Assembly (NCBI GenBank): GCA_010093515.1
Contig: MU001671.1
Location: forward strand, 1,052,808-1,116,807
Origin: Lineolata rhizophorae
Lineage: Eukaryota; Ascomycota; Dothideomycetes; Lineolatales; Lineolataceae
Length of the DNA: 64,000 nt
Reading direction: 5' to 3'
In this document: piece after piece, positions 1 through 9,570 of the stretch
How positions within the stretch are numbered: the first letter of the stretch is position 1
Layout of the letters: each line of letters opens with the position of its first letter
Translations under genes and position numbers: made by a program
The notes under the pieces: model-generated
Seen by the model: the letters and a program-made list of their open reading frames with translations, nothing else
Databases searched by the model: none
What the model was told of the DNA's origin: nothing

Positions 1-916
1 AAAGGAAAGAGAGAAAAAAAAACAGCCTGCAAATTTGCCATCCACCTCTCACCCCACCCACCGGCACGCTCTCGTCTGCCAGATGAGACAGCCAGACGAG
101 AGGAATTCCCGCTCGACCGAACGGAGGAAGAAATGTGGGAGGGACGGCGCTCGAGTCCGGACGAGGCAAACGATTACGGTCCGAGAGCATCTCGTCCGAT
201 CGGGCAGACTGTGAGTTATCGCGCCCAGGAGATGAGCCTAGTTCCGCATGAGAAAACTCAAAAAAGGGCCGTGTTGCAATCGTTGCTCGCACGTCCCAAC
301 CTATCGGCATGCATCCCGCGCGTGCATCGGACCGGACGGGGAGGAACGCAAACACAACGGTCCTCCTTTTGCGGGAGAACGAGGGGCTTTGCTTTGGATC
401 CGACGTTGGCTTCCCGGCCGGTTTGTAGGACGCGCAGGCCGACGTGAGTTGGTGTGGGAACCCGGGTAGTGTGGACTAGCCAATGGTGGGGCGGAAGCCA
501 CCGGGGGGACGAACTGTCCCAAGGAAAAGAAAGTGCCTCCTTTTGGACGGGGGAAGACGCTGGCGGAATGAGGTGTGCGGGCAACAGTAGCCTCCCAAAG
601 AGGCTCCTATCGTGTGCCTAGATATCGATGTCATGGGGGGGGNNNNNNNNNNNNNNNNNNNNNNNNNNNNNNNNNNNNNNNNCAAAGAGGCGCCTCTTCC
701 CAGGGATCCGTGCTTTCTCCGGTTGGGCTTGGAGAGGTGGGTGGTATGGATAGAACTCTTGTCGACGCGCGCAATCGCAAGCTGTGCCGAATGCGAAAGG
801 CTCCCAAGCAATATCCACCCCTCTCCTTCCGACCATCCCACAACCCATAACAACAACCTTATACACCACAAAAAAAAAAAGGAACAAAAAAAGGCGCCGC
901 CCTCGCCATTCCCAAC
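1..916. other. Spacer with assembly gap, left edge to Cdh1 gene end
   Basis: GC-rich sequence downstream of the minus-strand Cdh1 gene. Short open frames occur on both strands, but none has recognisable protein content. It holds the gap at 643-682, a run of G just before the gap, and a 14-base perfect palindrome at 685-698 just after it. It probably contains the Cdh1 3' UTR and flank of a gene beyond the left edge. Confidence 0.6.
643..682. other. Assembly gap (40 N)
   Basis: Forty consecutive N, directly preceded by a G homopolymer. The true length and content are unknown. No gene that I can support crosses it. Confidence 0.99.
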
Positions 917-3351
917 TCATCTAATAACCCCCCAATCCCCACCCCCCACCCCACCCGCGGCGCCCAACCCGCCCAACCCGCCCAGCCCGCCCAGCCCGCC
1001 CCTGCCGGCCCCGGACCCGCGATCCGACTTCTTCCCGAACGCGTTCCAGAAGCGCAACGTCTCGTCGCCGGCGCCGGTGACGATGACCTGGCCGTCGGGG
1101 CTCATGGCCAGGTACAGCACCCGGAAGGTGTGGCCCGTCAGCGACACCACCTGCGCCATGCTCGGGTACTTCCACACCACGATCTGGTTCTGGCTGTAGC
1201 CGTGCGTCGACACCAGCTCGTTGCTGTTGCGGCTCCACGCCAGGTTGCACACCTGCGACCCCGTGTCCAGGCTCGAGAGCAGGTTGGCCGGCGGCATCGC
1301 GGCCGGCCCCGCCCCCGCCGCCATGCCGGCCACCGCTGCCCCCACCCCCGGGGCCCCGGGTGACGGCGAGCCGAACAGGTCGGGCGTGCTGGCGGCCGCG
1401 GCCGAGCTCGACAGGCTGGACGGCCCGTGGGGGCTGACGAGCGTGTTCCAGAACTTGATGGAGCGATCGGCGGTTCCGCCGCCGGAGGCGAGGAGGCCGC
1501 GCTGGTGGGGGCTCCAGGCGATGGCCTTGACGGCGGCCTGGTGCTCGCCCCACCTGAAGGTCGGCTCGGCGTTGAGCTTCTCCCACACCATGAGCTTGTT
1601 GTCGTTGCCGCCCGACGCCAGCTGCCCGTCGTCCGAGTTCCACTTGAGCCCGCACACCTCCTGCTTGTGCCCGGCCAGCCGGCGCAGGTACTGCTCCGGC
1701 TGCCGCACGTCGCGGTGGTAGATGAGCCGGTCGCGCGAGCCCGACGTCAGGATGTGCTCGTTCCAGGCGAGCGCGCCCACGCGTGCCGTGTGGCCCGTCA
1801 TGGTGCGGAGCTTGCGCTGCGTCGTCGCGTCCCAGATCTGGACCAGGCCGCGGTTGGTGCCGATGGCTATGTGGGAGCCCTGGTTGTTCGGAGGGATGTT
1901 AGCAACTTTCTCGGAGGGGTTCTTTCTTTTTTTTTTCTCTCTCTAGGAAATAGGTTGTAATAGGGCAAACCCACCCTCTGGATCCAATTCACGCTCGTGA
2001 CCGCATCATCCGGCAATTCGCACAGCTTGACCACTCGGCCCGAACTCGAGTTCCACATGTACACGCACTGGCCCAATCCCACGCCTAAAATGTTCTGGCT
2101 TCCCCAATCCACCAGGTTCAAATAGAAGTCGTCGGCCAGATCCGGCGCGTCGAGCACCTTGTACGGCACCTTTGAGACGGCTCTCGGCTGCTTGCGCGGG
2201 CTCAACAGCATCGACTGGGAGCTGAACTTGACGGGCGACAGCGAGTATATCTCGGAGCGGGCGTCCAGGTTGGGCCCGCGGCGGCTCTGCGGCGTGCGTG
2301 ACGGCGTCGGGTTGGAGTGGTGCCGCGGCGACATGTAGGAAAAGAGGTTCTTGTGCGGAGTGGAGGGGGTGAGGGTGGGCGGGACCACGGCGGCGGACGG
2401 CGCGGCGCCGTTCGCGGGCGGCGTGTGCGAGCGCGTCGGGTCGTGGAGGGTGGTCGAATGGTTGGTCGCGGACGAGAGGCCCTGGGGCAGCGCCTGGGGC
2501 ACCGAGTCCTCGAACATCTCGGAGCGGAGCACATTGAAGTAGATGCGGTTTGCTTCCTCGGCTGCCGGGCCAGGTGCGTACATCAGCAAATCTTGGACGC
2601 CAGGGCAACCTACGGGTCACGGAGAAGCGAAGTCGTAAATGTTCAAACGGGTAAAGACGAGAAACATACTCCGCTGGAAATGCAACTCACTGTTGGGGGC
2701 GCGGAAGGGACGCTTGGGCGCCGACGACGCGCCATCGTCGTGCAACAAGCTGTAGCTGGACTGCAGGTCTTGGCCAGACCGGTTCGGGATGAACCTGCGT
2801 TCGGAACCACGGTTGTCAGCTTCTTAGCGCGCAACGCAGAGCCGTGGCTCGAGGAGCCGCGCGGTGCGTTGGGCCGGCCTCTAGTCGCCGCCGGCTGCCC
2901 CGCCAACACACCAGACCGCGTCCCCCCGCTTGCGCCAACACAAACACGCTCTGGGGACTCACCTGTCGCCGTAGATGCGCTGGCGCTTCCGGCTCGGGCT
3001 GCCGCCGGGCGTGATTTCTCTCTGGTGCCCCGACGACGACCGGCTCGCCTGCTCGTGGAAGCGCTCCAACGCCCTGCTCAGCGCGCTCGCATCGACGGGC
3101 TCGGACCCGCTCCTGCCCGGCGGCGGTGCGGTTGCGGCGGCAGCGTTGCCGTCGGCGGCCTGGATCGACTGGGTGCGCTTGCTGGCGGCGATCAGAGTGG
3201 GCGGCGTCTTGGACTCGGGCGGCGAGATGAGGGTCGGAGTGTGGACGTCTTCGCCGGCGGCGGGCATGGCGACCGTGCACAAGGAAGCGTCCTCGTCGGC
3301 GGCAGCGCCGGCCTGGTTGGCGGCCTTGTGCGGCGAGCGCGCCTCCTCCAT
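917..3351 (-). CDS. cdh1: Cdh1 / Fizzy-related activator of the anaphase-promoting complex
   Basis: This is a WD40 co-activator that brings substrates to the APC/C ubiquitin ligase in late mitosis and G1. Four exons on the minus strand: 3351-2963, 2794-2691, 2609-1975 and 1879-917, giving 696 residues. All junctions keep phase. Residues 129-135 read DRFIPNR, the C-box that docks on the APC, and its codons are split by intron 1. The protein ends in Ile-Arg, the IR tail that binds APC3/Cdc27. The WD40 propeller starts near residue 313 and runs to about 665. The blade order, with motifs such as QRGSHIAIGT and SGGNDNKLMVW, is Cdh1/Ste9-like. Unusual features are an Ala/Gly/Pro-rich insertion of about 50 residues within the propeller and a Gly-Leu repeat linker (GGLGGLGGLGGLG) just before the IR tail. 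The N terminus is rich in Ser/Thr-Pro, as expected for CDK control. Cdc20 is a less likely identity. Confidence 0.93.
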
Positions 3352-4744
3352 CTTCGGGGTGCGGTTCGGTGGTATGTGTGCCGTTCCGAGTGCGGGAGAG
3401 AAAGCAGGAACCGTGGCGTGCGTGTTGAGGTGTCAAGAGCGTTCCCGGCGGCGCAAGGAGCGAACGGCGGCACCAGCGGGGGTCCTCGGGTAACGCGGGG
3501 TGGAAGAGGGAATGAGAGTGCACTGGGCAGCTTTCCTGTTTTTGTTTTTTTTTTTTTCCTCTTCACAGGCGGACAGATCGGGCAGATGGCGAGCGAAAAA
3601 CCCGCCCGCCGGCCGGCAAGTGTGAATTTGTCGCTTCTGGTCTGCCCACGCCTGCCACTCCGCTCGCTGCAACCGACGGAGACGCCAGGGGCGCTCTCGC
3701 TGTCTCGCTCTCGCTCTCGCGCTCGACTCTCCTCCCCGGCGATTCCTATCCAAGCCCGGGATTGCTGCAGTTGGTCCGGATCGGGCGCGCTCAGTGAGGC
3801 ATTGCAATTCGGCGTCGACGAGATTCGGTCGGGTCGGGAGCCGGTCGGGGCGCGGTTCCGATGCTGGTTGCGCCTTCCTGGCGCGGGTGTTGTTGTGACG
3901 GGGAAGGAGCGTCGCCTCGGGACCCGGGTTATCAGAACCGCCGGGCGCGGGCGCGGCGGGACCGAAGGTGAAAGCGCGCGCGGGCAAACCCGAGGCCTCA
4001 CCACGGCAACTGCCCCGGGGGCTTCTCCCGCAAAGCAACCCAGGACAGAGCTGACGGCGCGCGTGAAGCAAACGACGCCGCGTGCACCGGCGACGGACAC
4101 AGGCAGCAGCCACCAAGCAAGCAAGCAAGCGAAGCGGGACGGGGCAGAGGTGAATGAGGAGAGAAAGCCATCGGAAGCAGGCGCGAAGGACGCAGAAGAG
4201 CGCGCGGCGGCGTTTGTTGACGCTCGCTCCGGAATCAGAAACGGCCTCACGTTGTTTTGATGGGCGAGGCGACGCGCTGCGAAACGGGCGGCCGGCGCCT
4301 GGTGATTGGATGGCAGTCGCCGGCGGCGAGCTCGACCCTTGCGGGCGGCCAGCACCCCGGCCGCCCGGCCCCGGCGCCATCCCGCCGTCGCGGCCGCGCT
4401 CTTGCCCGCCCTGCCGCTGGCCCTGCCTCTGCCCGCCTCCAATCGGCGCATCGTGAACCAAGCCCCCTACCCACCCCCACCCCCGCCTCACTTGGACCGC
4501 CAGCCCGACGTAGCAGGACCGCGAGCCGCCTGCCTGCCCCGCGTACCAAAGTACTTCCGTACCCGTCACACAGCCACGCTCCACCGCACCGGGCGTCGCT
4601 GCCCTACAAAACCGCCAACCCCGCATGTTCAAGCCTCCCTCGACACTCTTCTCCGCGCTCCGGCAGAAAAGTTCAACACGCCCTCCGTTTGCGCCATCCG
4701 CTGCGGCCGCTGTTACGATTCGTCCCGTGCGCCGCCGGTCCGCG
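3352..4744. promoter_or_regulatory. Divergent promoter region, Cdh1 / aspartyl aminopeptidase
   Basis: A 1.4 kb GC-rich spacer lies between two divergent start codons. It holds a poly-T tract near 3545-3557, a CTCTCG-type pyrimidine repeat at about 3694-3725 and an AAGC tandem repeat at about 4115-4131. Long frames on both strands here are low-complexity and have no recognised domain. I take them as products of high GC. Confidence 0.6.
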
Positions 4745-6444
4745 ATGCCGCCCAGGACCGTGTCGCGCGAGAGCGCCGAGGACTTTTTGTCCTTTGTTAA
4801 CGCGTCGCCTACGCGTAAGTCCTCGCCAATTGGATCCACCGTAATGCCCGTTCGAAAACGTATCCCCCCAAACTAACTCTGCATGCCATGTCCCAGCCTT
4901 CCACGCCGTCAAGTCCGCCAAGCAGCGCCTCGAAGCGGCCGGCTTCGAACCGATCAAGGTACGCCGAGCACAATGGTTCAGCTTAGCAACGTCTCCGTTT
5001 TTTGACATTCCACCATGCGTAGGAGCGCGACTCGTGGGCCTCGACCATCAAACCCAACGGCAAATACTACCTCACCCGCAATGCCTCGTCCATCATCGCC
5101 TTCGCCGTCGGCGGCGCCTGGAACCCCGGGAACCCCATCGCCATGATCGGCGCGCACACCGACAGCCCCTGCCTGCGCATCAAGCCCGTGTCCAAGCGCT
5201 CGTCCGACGGCTTCCTCGAGGTGGGCGTCGAGACGTACGGCGGCGGCCTGTGGCACACGTGGTTCGACCGGGACCTGTCCATCGCCGGGCGCGCCATGGT
5301 GCGCGACCGGCGGAACGGCGGCGCGATCGTGCAGAAGCTGGTCAAGATCGAGCGGCCGATCCTGCGCGTGCCGACGCTGGCCATCCACCTGGAGCGCCAG
5401 GAGACGTTCGCCTTCAACAAGGAGGAGCAGCTGTTCCCGATCGCGGGGCTGGTGGCGGCGGAGCTGAACAGGCAGGGCAGAGGGCTGGCGGAGCCGTTGG
5501 AAGGGGGGAGGCCCGGATCGCCGTCGTCCGGCGACAACGGCTCGTTCGAGCCCCTCAAGACGATGCGCGAGCGCCACCACGCCTACGTGGTCGAGCTGAT
5601 CGCGCGCGAGGCCGGCGCGCGCCCCGAAGACGTGCTCGACTTCGAGATGGTGCTGTACGACACCCAGAAGGCGGCCATCGGCGGCCTCAACGACGAGCTC
5701 ATCTTCTCGGCCCGCCTCGACAACCTCATGATGTCGTTCTGCGGGCTGCAAGGGCTGATCGAGTCGCTGGGCTCGTCGGCCGGAGGCGCCAAGCTCGACC
5801 GCGACCCCTCGATCCGCCTGCTCGCCCTCTTCGACCACGAGGAGATCGGCTCGACGACGGCCCAGGGCGCCGACTCGAACCTGCTGCCCGCGGTGCTGCG
5901 GCGGCTGTGCACGCTCGCCGACGCCGACGCCGACGACGCCGCCTACGCCGACCCCGCCTCGCCAACCGCCTACGAGCAGTCCCTCGCCCGCTCCTTCCTC
6001 GTCTCCGCCGACATGGCGCACTCGGTCCACCCAAACTACCCCCGTAAGTACGAGGCCGCCCACCGCCCCGAGATGAACCGTGGCGCCGTTATCAAGATCA
6101 ACGCGAACGCGCGGTACGCGACCAACGCGGTGGGCATGGCGCTGCTGCAGGAGGTGGCGCGGCGGGCGCGGGCGCCGGCGACGCCGGCCTGCGGCGCCGA
6201 CACCGCCGCCGGCGTCCCGCTGCAGCTGTTCGTCGTGCGGAACGACAGCTCGTGCGGGAGCACCATCGGCCCGATGCTGAGCGCCGCGCTGGGCGCGCGC
6301 ACGCTCGACTTGGGAAACGCGCAGTTGAGCATGCATAGCGTGAGGGAGACGGGCGGCGTGTGGGATGTCGAGCATGCGGTGAGGCTGTTTGAGAGCTTCT
6401 GGGGGCATTATGGGGAGTTAGAGGGGATGGTGGTTGTGGATTGA
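4745..6444 (+). CDS. ape4: Aspartyl aminopeptidase, peptidase family M18
   Basis: A zinc aminopeptidase that removes acidic N-terminal residues. The yeast family member Ape4 is cytosolic and can travel to the vacuole. Exons 4745-4814, 4897-4958 and 5023-6444 give 517 residues, close to the usual M18 length. The ATG at 4745 starts the conserved SAEDFLSFVNASPTPFHAV segment, which spans intron 1. The metal and catalytic residues expected in M18 are all visible: His89 in IGAHTDSP, Asp277 in SARLDNLMMS, the Glu317-Glu318 pair in FDHEEIGS, Asp374 in SADMAHSVHP and His482 in QLSMHSVRE. There is no signal peptide. Against animal homologues it has a short Asp/Ala-rich insertion around residues 345-358. 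The gene diverges from cdh1, and nothing in the sequence suggests co-function. It looks intact. Confidence 0.95.
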
Positions 6445-8198
6445 GCGGGGAGGGGGAAGGGTGCGTATATATTCTTGGCGGACGTTTTGAGAGGGGGGGC
6501 CAGCGCGGAATGTACCTACTCGTGGTGGGTGGGACTCGGTACTTGTTGGATTATGGCTGTCATTGGGTACCCGCCTTGGGGCTCTCTAGCCTTGGATATG
6601 CTGCTAGGAGGCAGTTGTGCCCAAATTCAGTAAGCCGTTGTCGAGATGTGAGGAGGAGGAATATGCTATCGCTACTAAGAGTCTTGTTGCATATAGACAT
6701 TTATCTTGCTGAATCATTAGACAATTATTTGTTAGCGACGCAAAATGTTCTCAAGTGTCCAGGTGAATAAATACCTGTGAGTCAACTGTAAAATCACACC
6801 CGTTATGACTTAGACATCTACGACAACCCATTCCATCCGGAGCAGCTGCCGGAGAACCCCGAAGACATGACACACAGTATTAAGGTCGGCAATGCCGATT
6901 TCGACCCTTTCGAGCTAGCCGAGCAGCTTTACAAGGATAACCATGCCACTCATAGAAAGCCACCACGTCAGCTGTGGTACTTTATGTCCAGTTATTTCGG
7001 TTCGGGCGGTGTCGGCAATCAGTAGTCATCGTGACAGGATCTGCGTTGAAATGTTCGTTGGGGAAGCCGGCGAGTTCGTGGATCGCATGTGGTAGGACCA
7101 ACTAGAGCATCGTGGATCGGCCTAGCTAGACGGCAGGCTTCTCCCATCTGAGTATGATCGCGTGGACTGGAGCAACATTCCGTAAGTCGACATTATTACT
7201 TCCCTCTTAAATTGAAGCGCTGATACAATCTTAAGGAATACGGCGGCGGCTCTCCTTGGGTTTCTTGTATGCCTTGCCGACCGCAAAGATGCAGTCTCAA
7301 GTCCATGTGGCACTCTTCTGAATCCATCTTGCCGGAAGAACATCACGCATTACAGCGGCAAATACGCTCTTCTAAGTCCCAAAGACAAGATGCAAGAGCT
7401 TTTCCAAGCAAGGCTTACGAAGAAGTTCCCGAACGAAGAACTCATACCTATACAATTCAACTACATCCATTTCACACGCTTACCCGGCCGGGCACCGAAC
7501 TTTGGGACTCTGTTCTCCCGCAAGCAGCTTGAGCACTGGTTCTTTAGCCACTTCTTCAAGCTCGCCCAGCCGTTCCCGCGTCAAAGCAAGCAATGAGACA
7601 GGCTAGTCGGTTTTCGCACCTCCCACCGCCAATATCGTCCTCGAGATGCCATGCTGTCTTTGCGAGCTCAGGTCTCCTACCCACTGACTCTCATCGCCAG
7701 TGCGCGCACCTTGGCGACGGTCATGGGTGCCGATGTACACAGGAGCCGCTACGCGTGGCTGGTCACTGGGCTCAGCTGGGGCGAAATGCTCATTGGCTAT
7801 GAGCACGCGCCAGGTTAGAAAGAAGTAAGGAAGTTCCCACACGGGTATGTGCACGTCGTCACGGTTATGGAATGGAAGAGGGGAGAGGAATCAACTTCAT
7901 GGATATTAAACTTTCATAGCTATAACAAGGGAATGGAGGATAGCATAAAAAGGCTACCAGACTTCACGAGCAGCCAAATCAAACGTACGCTAACCTTAGA
8001 TCTATGTCCTTCAAATCCATTCACACAAACTCCAGCAGGTCTATAAAAACCCACACGTACCTCTATTCGCCTAATCATACTACCATCTATTCCTTATATA
8101 TTCCTCATAGTATTCTCCTGATCCTGCCCGCGGCTGCTCGGCTAGCCATCCTCAGAAAATTGAATCGGACACATGCCCGTACGGATGGGAATGTTCGC
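6445..8198. other. Spacer between M18 peptidase and 4-TM protein genes
   Basis: About 1.75 kb. The central part (about 6815-7820) carries broken coding-like sequence, listed separately. The flanks 6445-6800 and 7850-8198 are AT-rich and hold no feature I can support apart from the probable 3' UTRs of the neighbours. Confidence 0.5.
6815..7820 (+). pseudogene. Broken, unrecognised gene
   Basis: Three stretches on the plus strand look once-coding. The first, about 6815-7024, has a plausible intron acceptor at its left edge and motifs such as NADFDPFELAEQLYKDN and RKPPRQLWYFMSSYFG. The second, about 7125-7596, spans a well-formed 5' donor near 7182 and an acceptor near 7235, then reads to KLAQPFPRQSKQ. 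The third, about 7649-7819, includes SYPLTLIASARTLATVMGAD. The stretches lie in order, but stops prevent one continuous product. I do not recognise the family. It may be a decayed host gene. A functional gene with more introns than I can place remains possible. Confidence 0.35.
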
Positions 8199-8606
8199 CT
8201 AGTATCTCAAGTTAGCTAGCCCGAGGCGGACTGTCATGTTGATCCCGCAAGCCGGAAGGACGATAGCTAGGAATACGACAACCTCAATCGTGAAAAACAA
8301 GACAAGCATCGAGTGAGTAATCCTGTCGACAATGTTCTCAACCAGGGACAAGCCGGAATCATACCAGACGAAGTACTCCAGCAAGAGCAAATGAGCAAGG
8401 ATTACGGAAAACGAGATGTCGAATGCCTGGGGCCGTAGAGCGAAGTAGAATGGAGCAGGCAAAATGACGAACCAACACAATGTGGCCCAGGTGTCGATGA
8501 AGAAAGGTAGATAGTTTTGCAGGAGGACCTCGATGTCTAGGTAGTCGCCCACCGCCTGCAAGCCAATGCCGATGAAAGGGAGAGCAACGGTCAGGTATGG
8601 CGGCAT
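8199..8606 (-). CDS. Small putative four-helix membrane protein, family not recognised
   Basis: An uninterrupted frame of 135 residues starting at ATG 8606, in the context CAAGATG. The same frame extends further upstream without another ATG, so the start is provisional. Four strongly hydrophobic stretches are visible: near residues 3-20 (TVALPFIGIGLQAV), 33-57 (FFIDTWATLCWFVILPAPFYF), 67-85 (FSVILAHLLLLEYFVWY) and 98-122 (MLVLFFTIEVVVFLAIVLPA). There is no signal peptide, cysteine pattern or catalytic motif that I can name. It shares a 964 bp divergent promoter with RNR1. Small multipass proteins of this kind are often lineage-specific. I assign no function. Confidence 0.45.
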   Translation of the reverse strand: MPPYLTVALPFIGIGLQAVGDYLDIEVLLQNYLPFFIDTWATLCWFVILPAPFYFALRPQAFDISFSVILAHLLLLEYFVWYDSGLSLVENIVDRITHSMLVLFFTIEVVVFLAIVLPACGINMTVRLGLANLRY

Positions 8607-9270
8607 CTTGGCGTTGGTAGCAGATTGTTCCGACGGAATATTATCGAAGCCAAGATGAGGCAAGAGTACTGTCCAAAGGTTGTGGATAGATCGTCGCGTG
8701 CAGTAGTATTCCGGTGCTGTAAGGAGGTATTGCGTGGATAGAGGCAAGGTGGCCTTCTTTTAAATGGTTGCCGGCTGTTCGTTGCGTTGAATTTGTTTAC
8801 TATATATGTCTTTTCAATTTCATAGTACACGAGACATTGTCGATGAATCTCGATTTGAGCAACTCTCCGCTCAAAGAATATGATATACGACAGTTGTGCA
8901 GGCGGGTGTCCGATCACGTAATATTTTCTATTAGACCTGTCGAGCGTCACAGCGTACACGGCAGCAAAACAGAGTGTATAAGGTAAGGTTGCAGAGTGTA
9001 GGTGGACCTGCACTCTGCGATCTATGTACGCTGTGCGCTGAACCGGGGCCGGCATTACCTTGGCCCCGAGCGTCACGTGTCTACTGCTGCCGTACATTGA
9101 TATCCGCGACAAGACCATTACACAATTGAAAACCAGGCGACAAAGAGATTACTGCAGAGATCAGTAACCAGTGACTGTTTGTTTGGTGGTTAGCGCAGCA
9201 AGTGACGTTTGGTGGCTGCATGTTCGCGCTTAATGGACTACGCCACGGGTCGCGTCCGCACGGACCGCAA

Positions 9271-9279
9271 ACGCGTCGC
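9271..9279 (+). promoter_or_regulatory. Extended MluI cell-cycle box (ACGCGTCGC) of RNR1
   Basis: ACGCGTCGC lies 300 bp upstream of the RNR1 ATG and 15 bp upstream of a TATA-like element. ACGCGT is the known binding core of MBF (Mbp1/Res-type factors), which drives the S. pombe RNR1 gene cdc22 at G1/S. The same nine-base word recurs upstream of PRI2 and CHL4 in this window. Confidence 0.6.
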
Positions 9280-9290
9280 GCGTTCCGGTT

Positions 9291-9296
9291 TATAAA
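9291..9296 (+). promoter_or_regulatory. TATA-box candidate of RNR1
   Basis: TATAAA lies 275 bp upstream of the RNR1 start codon and directly follows the ACGCGT box. CT-rich sequence suited to transcription initiation follows it (about 9375-9415). Confidence 0.5.
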
Positions 9297-9570
9297 TCTC
9301 AGTGCACGCGGGTCCATCCCAGCCCCTCCGACTCCCACAACACACGGATACACACGAGATAACCGCACCACAATTCTCCTTTCCCTACCTCTTACTGTAG
9401 CTCGCCTTCATCTGCGGGCTCGGCTACACCACTTCTTTGTGTTTTGACCCCAAAGCTTGCTTCTCTCAAAAGCTCTACCTGCCGCCACTTGGAACCAGCA
9501 CCGATACCTCGCCTCTGCCAAGGTGCATTCGCATCTACTCTCGACGTGTGCATTCCGCTCTTTGGGCGAC

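Larger units (their letters stand above)
8607..9570. promoter_or_regulatory. Divergent spacer with the RNR1 promoter
   Basis: 964 bp between divergent starts. The half nearer RNR1 carries an ACGCGT box at 9271 and a TATAAA at 9291, both listed separately. The left half is AT-rich. I see no gene in it. Confidence 0.7.

Noticed and set aside
2317-4260. 647-codon plus-strand frame over the Cdh1 gene and its promoter
   Set aside because: It is antisense to well-supported Cdh1 exons, is low-complexity Arg/Gly-rich, and has no domain. High GC explains it.
4800-4808. ACGCGTCGC in exon 1 of the aminopeptidase as a sixth promoter box
   Set aside because: It is inside coding sequence (NAS codons of a conserved segment) and downstream of the start, so the match is probably a codon coincidence.
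4978-6408. 476-codon minus-strand frame
   Set aside because: Antisense shadow of the M18 aminopeptidase, whose metal ligands are all present on the plus strand.
8004-8219. 71-codon plus-strand frame facing the four-helix protein gene
   Set aside because: Poor composition and no motif. It mostly lies in the 3' flank of the opposite gene.
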